From Bacteroidota bacterium (lineage in GTDB: Bacteria; Bacteroidota; Bacteroidia; Flavobacteriales_D; Sanyastnellaceae): DNA of 64,000 bases. Positions within the stretch are counted from its first letter, which is position 1. Each line of letters opens with the position of its first letter. This document shows positions 63,435-64,000 of the stretch, piece by piece. The position numbers and the translations under genes were made by a program. The stretch is taken from contig JAQBVN010000010.1 of NCBI GenBank assembly GCA_027622975.1, positions 22,301-86,300 of the forward strand. The letters are read 5' to 3'. Below the pieces are notes generated by a model, which was not told where the DNA came from, did no database searches, and worked only from the letters and a program-made list of their open reading frames with translations.

Positions 63435-64000
63435 TCAATTGCCGAGATCAGCGCAAGTTTGACCATAGGCGACGAGGAAGGCCAACAAATCCGCTGATCC
63501 AATTTCGCCATCGTCATTGGAATCATAAGGGCAAGCACTTCCTGTACCGCAAGGCTCGTACACACACGAACCGTCGTCGTTGTTGGCATAGGCAATGTAG
63601 TTCTCGGCTGTTGGATCCGTGCAACCTGACATGATGCAAGAGCCGTCCTCCACGGTGTTTGCTGGATCGTAGTTGTCCGCCCCAGCATATGTACAACCCG
63701 TCAACAAACAAGAGCCATCATCGTTGTTGGCACTGGCATCATAGTTGGGAGCCGCAGGGTTGGTGCAACCGCTGATGATGCATGAACCATCGTCGTTGTT
63801 CGCTTCAGGATTGTAGTTGTCAGCGTCGGCGTTGGTGCAACCGCTGATGACGCAAGAACCATCGTCGTTGTTTGCTTCAGGGTTGTAGTTGTCCGCATCG
63901 GCGTTGGTGCAACCGCTGATGATGCAAGAACCATCGTCGTTGTTCGCTTCAGGGTTGTAGTTGTCTGCATCGGCGTTGGTGCAACCGCTGATGATGCACG
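63435..64000 (-). CDS. Repeat protein with ACNY-type units and dockerin-like end, 5' part outside window
   Basis: The frame is open from the right edge of the window, so the N-terminus is missing. The visible ~188 residues hold seven or so 24-residue units of the form GCTNADADNYNPEANNDDGS-C. The last ones diverge, and the chain ends in DSNDDGEIGSADLLAFLVAY, a dockerin-like EF-hand that closely resembles the end of the eight-module protein. No T9SS domain follows the EF-hand. The protein is probably secreted; the repeats may bind calcium. The enzymatic part, if any, lies outside. Confidence 0.85.
   Translation of the reverse strand, partial: CIISGCTNADADNYNPEANNDDGSCIISGCTNADADNYNPEANNDDGSCVISGCTNADADNYNPEANNDDGSCIISGCTNPAAPNYDASANNDDGSCLLTGCTYAGADNYDPANTVEDGSCIMSGCTDPTAENYIAYANNDDGSCVYEPCGTGSACPYDSNDDGEIGSADLLAFLVAYGQTCADLGN
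63769..64000. repeat. 72-bp tandem repeats in the coding sequence
   Basis: The start CCGCTGATG recurs at 63769, 63841, 63913 and 63985, a perfect 72-base period that encodes 24-residue units. Copies are nearly identical at the DNA level, so the repeats expanded recently or are homogenised. The array runs out of the window. Confidence 0.92.

Overview
The window reads as chromosomal DNA of a Bacteroidota bacterium, most likely an uncultured aquatic member of the Flavobacteriales or a near relative. The evidence is type IX secretion (T9SS) C-terminal sorting domains of types A and B, a PorP/SprF protein directly after a large gliding-type adhesin, an S46-family peptidase, the divergent acyl-CoA reductase/ferredoxin pair, ACNY-type cysteine repeats in secreted proteins, and promoters that fit the Bacteroidota -7 box TAnnTTTG. 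Ribosome-binding sites are rarely visible. Base composition is moderate by eye, about half GC, apart from a clearly GC-richer block around 31.6-35.9 kb.

Layout. 0-12 kb: the 3' part of a tamB-like gene, small secreted proteins, acyl-CoA reductase and ferredoxin, an Smr protein, a methyltransferase, an M28 peptidase, TspO and tRNA-Arg(ACG). 11.6-12.3 kb: no convincing gene, but a hairpin-rich stretch that may be a structured RNA on the minus strand. 12.5-16.3 kb: a secreted C1 peptidase overlapping a large methyltransferase, and an outer-membrane-like protein. 16.4-20.0 kb: a sulfite reductase/siroheme operon preceded by a Cys-rich leader peptide and an intrinsic terminator, which I read as a cysteine-sensing attenuator. 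20-27 kb: a cyclophilin lipoprotein, an exonuclease/GIY-YIG fusion, an ECF sigma factor, UvrA and MsrB. 27-31 kb: an adhesin/PorP/short-paralogue cluster. 31-39 kb: TruC-like pseudouridine synthase, fused acyl-CoA mutase IcmF, two tandem copies of a small membrane protein (one broken by an in-frame TAG), a sulfotransferase-like protein with a class IV aminotransferase, and a DMT transporter. 39-54 kb: a series of secreted T9SS cargo proteins (CotH kinase, lysyl oxidase, M43 protease and others) mixed with an S46 peptidase homologue that has lost its catalytic histidine, threonine aldolase, YaaA and an FKBP. 55-64 kb: a DUF819 membrane protein, a membrane-tethered possible regulator, RibA, an eight-module carbohydrate-binding-like protein, an SLC45-like sugar transporter and a truncated repeat protein.

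How the parts may work together. The siroheme genes (SUMT and precorrin-2 dehydrogenase/ferrochelatase) make the cofactor of the reductase upstream of them, and the leader would tie expression to cysteine supply. Many secreted proteins here (adhesin, LOX, CotH, M43 and others) would depend on a T9SS encoded elsewhere. The glucan-binding-like protein and the sugar transporter are neighbours and may serve the same substrate.

Most notable: the putative Cys attenuator; a recurrent -7 box 4-5 nt before start codons, which implies leaderless mRNAs; a lysyl oxidase with all copper and cofactor residues kept; the S46 homologue with HH changed to QQ; the amber-split membrane gene; an unlinked version of a two-domain architecture known from plants; and the structured-RNA candidate.
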